Positions 5,982 through 9,077 of a stretch of 9,077 nt of DNA are shown here, piece after piece. Below the pieces are notes generated by a model. That model searched no databases, was not told where the DNA came from, and saw only the letters and a list, made by a program, of their open reading frames with translations. Position numbers and translations under genes: made by a program. Position 1 is the first letter of the stretch. Each line of letters begins with the position of its first letter. The DNA comes from an uncultured Saprospiraceae bacterium (lineage in GTDB: Bacteria; Bacteroidota; Bacteroidia; Chitinophagales; Saprospiraceae): NCBI GenBank assembly GCA_937127195.1, contig CAKZLT010000342.1, positions 1 through 9,077 of the forward strand. Direction: 5' to 3'.

Positions 5982-6860
5982 TTATTCATCATAATACTCA
6001 CTATTACGGCTTTCGTGCATATTGAAAGCAAAAGAAAGCCCAACTTGTATTAGTGTACTATTAAAATTATAATGAAAATAAGGACTCTTTTTATCTACAA
6101 TAGGTTGATTGTTAACATTAAAAACAAGTCTATTTCGCTCTGTGAAATCAATTCGTTCATTGGCTGAAATGGTTTCTCCATCGGCATTTACTTCGTCGGT
6201 TTCGCCACCCAAAGTAATGAAATGCGTATCCCAAAACGTATAATTAATGCTAACCTTCACAAAAATAGACAACTCCCTCCTGATAGAATATTCTATGAAA
6301 ACGGCTGGACTAATAGTCGCTGCTCGACTTTTGAGGTGAACCGACAAATCATCAAAAATATATGAATCGTTGACTTGAAAATAATTTTTTGTATCACTTT
6401 CATAATCACCAAGGTTTAGGCTAGAGTAAATGTATCCTAAAGATAAGCTAGGTTGAATATAGACGCTTCCAAACTTAAATTCTTTGCCTAGCCCGAATTG
6501 TCCGACATAATTAAAAAAACGCCCTTTGTTGCCCCAACCCAAATGCGTATCAATATTGATTACCCAATCAGGTTCTATCAAAAATCCTAACCCAAAATTT
6601 AATCCATAAGTCCAAAGATTATCCGTTGTGCGAGAACCACTAATACTATCATTATCCACCAAATCATCGTCCCAAAAGGCAAAATCAATCTCTGCTGGAC
6701 TCGAATTGACCATAAACAAAGAGGTTGAAAGCCTCAAAAAGGTATTTAATGGAGCATCTTCTTCTGTGTATTCTTCATTTGTTTCTTCGTTTTCTTGTGC
6801 TTGTGCAGCCGAAAACAAAAAGAGGAAAGATAAGATTAAAAGATAGTTTTGTGATTTCAT
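5982..6860 (-). CDS. Outer-membrane beta-barrel protein, function unknown
   Basis: This 292-residue protein has a clear Sec signal peptide: MK start, hydrophobic core LLILSFLFLFSAA, and cleavage expected after AQA at residue 21. An acidic low-complexity stretch follows (ENEETNEEYTEEDA). The rest alternates aromatic and polar residues with repeated Gly-aromatic patterns (YGLNFGLGFLIEPDWVINIDTHLGWG, about 90-115; LSLGYIYSSLNLG, about 140-153), typical of a beta barrel of perhaps 8-10 strands. A last strand, LIQVGLSFAFNM, is followed by an 11-residue polar tail, so the protein does not end on the usual terminal aromatic residue. No OmpA peptidoglycan domain or TonB box is visible, so it is a porin-like or surface barrel of unknown role. 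The gene lies downstream of the DUF3467 gene across a 106-bp spacer of heptamer repeats, so co-transcription is possible but not certain. Confidence 0.8.
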   Translation of the reverse strand: MKSQNYLLILSFLFLFSAAQAQENEETNEEYTEEDAPLNTFLRLSTSLFMVNSSPAEIDFAFWDDDLVDNDSISGSRTTDNLWTYGLNFGLGFLIEPDWVINIDTHLGWGNKGRFFNYVGQFGLGKEFKFGSVYIQPSLSLGYIYSSLNLGDYESDTKNYFQVNDSYIFDDLSVHLKSRAATISPAVFIEYSIRRELSIFVKVSINYTFWDTHFITLGGETDEVNADGETISANERIDFTERNRLVFNVNNQPIVDKKSPYFHYNFNSTLIQVGLSFAFNMHESRNSEYYDE

Positions 6861-6871
6861 GGTAATAGGAA

Positions 6872-6966
6872 TTGTTGGTTATTGGATATTAGTTACTTGA
6901 TATTGGTCGTTTATTGGTATTTAATAAATAGCCAAAATTTAATATCAAGTAACCAATATCAAGTAT
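6872..6966. repeat. Degenerate heptamer repeats in inverted arms, locus 1
   Basis: The left arm reads as 7-bp units TTATTGG, ATATTAG, TTACTTG, ATATTGG. The right arm, reverse-complemented, repeats the same words. Positions 6885-6904 pair with 6941-6960 at 19 of 20 bases, and ACTTGATATTGGT (6895-6907) pairs perfectly with 6952-6964. The right arm ends within 2 bp of the DUF3467 stop (6967-6969), and the left arm stops about 12 bp before the barrel gene start. Locus 2 (8546-8622) has the same design. Confidence 0.65.
6933..6941 (-). promoter_or_regulatory. Possible -7 region for the barrel protein gene
   Basis: On the minus strand this reads TAAATTTTG, one base longer than TAnnTTTG, with CTTG 18 bp upstream as an imperfect -33 box. 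It lies in the loop between the heptamer arms, about 73 bp before the ATG. The same 9-mer occurs just before alaS (3364-3372). Weak evidence. Confidence 0.22.
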
Positions 6967-7287
6967 CTAAGCCTGTGCTTTCGGCGTATTGAAATTCATT
7001 GGGAAACCACCGTTTCCAGAGCCGTTTGAGTCTTTGATAGTGCCGTTTTGAGCTTCGTATCGTTGAACATTTTCGACCAATGCGCGCATCAATCTCTTAG
7101 CGTGTTGAGGTGTCAAAATTACTCTTGATTTGACTTTTGCTTTTGGCATATTGGGCATTACACGAATAAAATCCACTACAAATTCCTCGTTGGTGTGTCC
7201 AATCATTGCCAAATTAGCAAATACACCTTCTGCCATTTCTTCTGATAATTCAATATTGATTTGATTCTGTTGTTGTTGGTCTGCCAT
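6967..7287 (-). CDS. DUF3467 domain protein
   Basis: This 106-residue protein matches my memory of the DUF3467 family, which is about 100 residues long and common in Bacteroidota. The conserved core is about residues 11-85: INIELSEEMAEGVFANLAMI, then EEFVVDFIRVMP, AKVKSRVILTPQHAKRLMRAL and VENVQRYE. It begins with a Gln-rich MADQQQQNQ and ends with a Gly/Asn-rich, probably disordered tail. There is no signal peptide or membrane helix, so it is cytoplasmic. The function of the family is not established; an association with nucleic acid or a larger complex would be a guess. A 162-bp spacer separates it from anmK upstream, with a possible promoter (7388-7395) and a perfect hairpin (7315-7341) in the expected leader, so it probably has its own transcript. 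Confidence 0.88.
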   Translation of the reverse strand: MADQQQQNQINIELSEEMAEGVFANLAMIGHTNEEFVVDFIRVMPNMPKAKVKSRVILTPQHAKRLMRALVENVQRYEAQNGTIKDSNGSGNGGFPMNFNTPKAQA

Positions 7288-7314
7288 TATTTTTTTATTG
7301 AAAATTGTAACAAG

Positions 7315-7341
7315 CCTATAAGGTTTTCAAAACCTTATAGG
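7315..7341. repeat. Perfect hairpin in the DUF3467 leader
   Basis: CCTATAAGGTTTT (7315-7327) and its exact complement (7329-7341) flank a single base. It lies 27 bp upstream of the DUF3467 ATG and 108 bp downstream of the anmK stop, all minus strand. With no T-tract directly after it, it is a poor terminator for anmK. If the promoter at 7388-7395 is right, it is in the 5' leader of the DUF3467 mRNA. It may also be a dispersed intergenic palindrome. Confidence 0.65.
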
Positions 7342-7387
7342 TTTAATATCTAAGAATTATTGTAAAAGTAATAAACTAAGTTAATAT

Positions 7388-7395
7388 CAAATTTA
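7388..7395 (-). promoter_or_regulatory. Possible -7 box for the DUF3467 gene
   Basis: On the minus strand this reads TAAATTTG, an exact match to TAnnTTTG. The -33 region is only CTTTA at a spacing of 16, so the match is partial. It would give a leader of about 95 nt containing the 7315-7341 hairpin. Confidence 0.35.
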
Positions 7396-7449
7396 GAACA
7401 AGGTCTAATGATAAAGAGTTTATTTTTTTAGTATAAAAAATCGGAATGA

Positions 7450-8541
7450 TTATCCCAAATAAACCGCCCCACCAATCGTATTTCGACGCGCTCCCGTAAC
7501 CGAACTAAAACAATTGACGCGCTCTTCCATTCTCAAAACGCCCATCAATCCCATCAAAATAGCTTCTTTGTATTCGATAATTTCGGGTGCTGGAACTTCT
7601 ACTTTTACGCGTAGAGGAACTAGTTTTTCTTGTATTTTTTTTATTAAAAAGCCGTTTAATGCGCCGCCGCCAGTTACCAAAAGTTGATATTCTTTTTTAG
7701 GTAATTTTTCTTTTGTGAAAATACCTTTAATTGCCACGGCTGTTTCCGTTGCGATGTGTTCGACTGCCGTGTGAAGCCTATCTTCTATTGAGGCTTCATT
7801 TTCAATAAAAATCGGTAAAATACGGTCGCGAACCCAACTATTAGCAATAGATTTTGGGTAAGATTGCTTGAAGTATTCCATACTTTCTAACTGCTCCAAA
7901 ATGGAAGGAATAACCTTACCTTGCGCTGCTAAGTTTCCATTCTCATCATACTCTAAGCCCTTGAAACTCGCCAATACATTCAAGACTGGATTGGCTGCGC
8001 TGGTATCAAAAGCAATATATTTTCCTTTAGCGTTGCAAGTAATATTAGCTATTCCTCCAATGTTCATCATCAAATCATATTCCGAAAATAGATAACGGTC
8101 AGCAGCAGGGGCAATCGGTGTGCCTTCGCCGTCAATCGCGATGTCTTGCGTCCGAAAATCGCTAATGACGGTTGTTTTTGTAATGGCAGCCATTGCGCCT
8201 CCTTCACCTATTTGAGTAGTGAATCGTCGGTCAGGGTCATGAAAAATAGTGTGTCCATGCGAAGCGATGAAGTCAGGCTCGATTTTGCATCTTTCTATAA
8301 AGTCGTTTAATAATTCGCCTAAATAATGCCCGAAATAAACGTGCGTTTTGGCGAAAGTCAGTGCGTTTTGAGTTGGTAAATGTTGCAAACGTCCCATCCA
8401 TTTTTCATCAAAAGGAATCGTTTCTGCGATGAGTAAATCGAAATCAATCGCTTCATCATTTAATCTAAATTCACAATATGCCAAGTCAACTCCGTCTAAG
8501 GAACTCCCCGACATTAAACCAATGACTTTATATGATTTCAT
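7450..8541 (-). CDS. anmK: Anhydro-N-acetylmuramic acid kinase
   Basis: AnmK converts 1,6-anhydro-MurNAc plus ATP to MurNAc-6-phosphate in cytoplasmic peptidoglycan recycling. The 363-residue product shows the sugar-kinase fold of the family. MKSYKVIGLMSGSSLDGVDLAYCEF (1-25) holds the ATP phosphate loop; IASHGHTIFH is at 92-101, DGEGTPIAPAAD at 137-148, NIGGIANIT at 160-168, FDTSAAN at 178-184 with the probable catalytic base Asp179, LLVTGGGALN at 287-296, and the C-terminal TGARRNTIGGAV. E. coli AnmK is 369 residues. The start at 8541 is preferred to an in-frame ATG at 8598, because the 19 extra residues are only a translation of the heptamer repeats (KPITNHQSPIT) and the family N-terminus begins at MKSYK. 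FDTSAAN replaces the usual FDTGPGN, which I believe is common in Bacteroidota homologues. It lies 81 bp downstream of the cytochrome gene, probably one transcript. Confidence 0.95.
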   Translation of the reverse strand: MKSYKVIGLMSGSSLDGVDLAYCEFRLNDEAIDFDLLIAETIPFDEKWMGRLQHLPTQNALTFAKTHVYFGHYLGELLNDFIERCKIEPDFIASHGHTIFHDPDRRFTTQIGEGGAMAAITKTTVISDFRTQDIAIDGEGTPIAPAADRYLFSEYDLMMNIGGIANITCNAKGKYIAFDTSAANPVLNVLASFKGLEYDENGNLAAQGKVIPSILEQLESMEYFKQSYPKSIANSWVRDRILPIFIENEASIEDRLHTAVEHIATETAVAIKGIFTKEKLPKKEYQLLVTGGGALNGFLIKKIQEKLVPLRVKVEVPAPEIIEYKEAILMGLMGVLRMEERVNCFSSVTGARRNTIGGAVYLG

Positions 8542-8545
8542 TTTT

Positions 8546-8622
8546 CTGGTGATTGGTGATTGGTGATTGGTGATTGGTTTTTCATAGCCGCTAATCAACG
8601 CCTAATCACCAATAACCAATCT
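8546..8622. repeat. Heptamer tandem repeats in inverted arms, locus 2
   Basis: The left arm has four perfect copies of TGATTGG (about 8549-8576), 7 bp upstream of the anmK start. The right arm, reverse-complemented from 8589-8622, reads AGATTGG, TTATTGG, TGATTAG, then TTGATTAG, so it is a degraded inverted copy that ends at the cytochrome gene stop. TTATTGG is shared with locus 1. The two arms could pair in the mRNA spacer between the cytochrome and anmK genes. Confidence 0.7.
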
Positions 8623-8934
8623 CTATTTTTTAAAAGTAGTCGTATATTCTGCGACCGCTTGAATTTCTTTTGGCGATAAAATAGTCTTGTAAGCAACCAT
8701 CGTTCTATTGACTTCTGAGCCATTTGTGATGATATTTACGCGCTGTTTGACCGTTAAAGCAGATTCTCTCAAATTTTTTGCTCCATTGACTCCACCTTGC
8801 CCATTCGCTAAGTGACAAGCCACGCAATTCGTTTGAAAAACTGATTTCCCTAATTCAGTTGAAGAACTCTCGCTGTTATTTCCACAAGCTAAAATGCCGC
8901 AAGCAATAACGGTTATAAATATTAATTTTTTCAT
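8623..8934 (-). CDS. Small lipoprotein cytochrome c
   Basis: This 103-residue protein is a class I c-type cytochrome that would carry electrons in the periplasm. The N-terminus is a lipoprotein signal peptide: MKKLIFITVIACGILAC, with the lipid-modified cysteine at residue 17, followed by a Ser-rich linker (NNSESSSTE). One heme site, C37-V-A-C40-H41, follows EAL-type helix residues (GKSVFQTNC). Met79 in NRTMVAYK is the probable distal heme ligand, and the C-terminal helix is SPKEIQAVAEYTTTF. The domain is about 75 residues, the size of minimal cytochromes c. The partner is unknown; no oxidase genes are in the window. It lies upstream of anmK by 81 bp and could be the first gene of a two-gene transcript, though the products are not functionally related. 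Confidence 0.93.
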   Translation of the reverse strand: MKKLIFITVIACGILACGNNSESSSTELGKSVFQTNCVACHLANGQGGVNGAKNLRESALTVKQRVNIITNGSEVNRTMVAYKTILSPKEIQAVAEYTTTFKK

Positions 8935-9077
8935 AATATATTGATTGATAGTTGAATAGTTATGTTGAACGACTAGTTAAAAGGTACTTTTGATATTTAC
9001 TTTTTTCTGATTGTAACAGATTGCAGTGATAGTTAATCTCATTAAAAATACTTGGTGACGCACCTAAAGGCGCTTTT
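8935..9077. other. Upstream region of the cytochrome gene, to window end
   Basis: No gene is visible. A run of loosely related 7-bp words (TTGATTG, ATAGTTG, AATAGTT) at 8941-8961 resembles the heptamer repeats weakly. TACTTTTG (8985-8992) is a plus-strand -7-like word without a good -33 box. GCACC-TAAA-GGCGC and TTTT at 9060-9077 form an imperfect stem cut by the window edge. No minus-strand promoter match for the cytochrome gene is seen. Confidence 0.35.

Noticed and set aside
8546..8622. Possible CRISPR array or direct-repeat array
   Set aside because: Units are 7 bp, contiguous and without spacers, and the second arm is inverted.
8985..8992. Plus-strand promoter near the right edge
   Set aside because: TACTTTTG fits the -7 box, but the -33 box is missing at 19-21 bp and no downstream gene is within the window.

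Overview
The window looks like chromosomal DNA from an AT-rich member of the Bacteroidota, most likely a Cytophagales-type marine or freshwater bacterium; this placement is inferred and I could not run a search. The evidence is low GC in both genes and spacers, no Shine-Dalgarno sequences (A/T-rich leaders precede the starts), a good match to the Bacteroidota promoter (TTTG, 19 bp, TAnnTTTG), and a gene set typical of the phylum: alaS divergent from a membrane-anchored M23 peptidase, a DUF3467 protein, an outer-membrane barrel protein and a lipoprotein cytochrome c.

Layout, left to right. On the minus strand lie a four-helix membrane protein of unknown function (74-559) and, upstream of it, alaS (725-3352). 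A 342-bp divergent spacer separates alaS from a plus-strand M23 endopeptidase gene (3695-4675). That gene ends at a strong hairpin terminator (4749-4788). A 56-codon plus-strand small ORF (4878-5048) follows, and its stop overlaps tail-to-tail the stop of a minus-strand Nudix/CoA pyrophosphatase-like gene (5045-5683). The rest is all minus strand: an outer-membrane barrel protein (5982-6860), a DUF3467 protein (6967-7287), anmK (7450-8541) and a small cytochrome c lipoprotein (8623-8934). No rRNA, tRNA, CRISPR array, phage gene or transposase is visible.

Functionally this is mostly housekeeping: alanyl-tRNA charging, peptidoglycan hydrolysis (M23), recycling of anhydro-muropeptide sugar (AnmK), nucleotide clean-up (Nudix) and one electron carrier. 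M23 and AnmK both act in cell-wall turnover but do not share an operon.

The unusual material is in the spacers. There is a 167-bp MITE-like element with 41-bp terminal inverted repeats (5784-5950) and a perfect 30-bp palindrome (593-622). Two spacers (6861-6966 and 8542-8622) are built from degenerate 7-bp tandem repeats in inverted orientation, apparently of one family. A short dispersed repeat lies beyond the 3' ends of alaS and the M23 gene, and a dyad brackets the -7 box of the best promoter. I see no convincing new multi-gene system; these non-coding elements and the small ORF deserve the second look.
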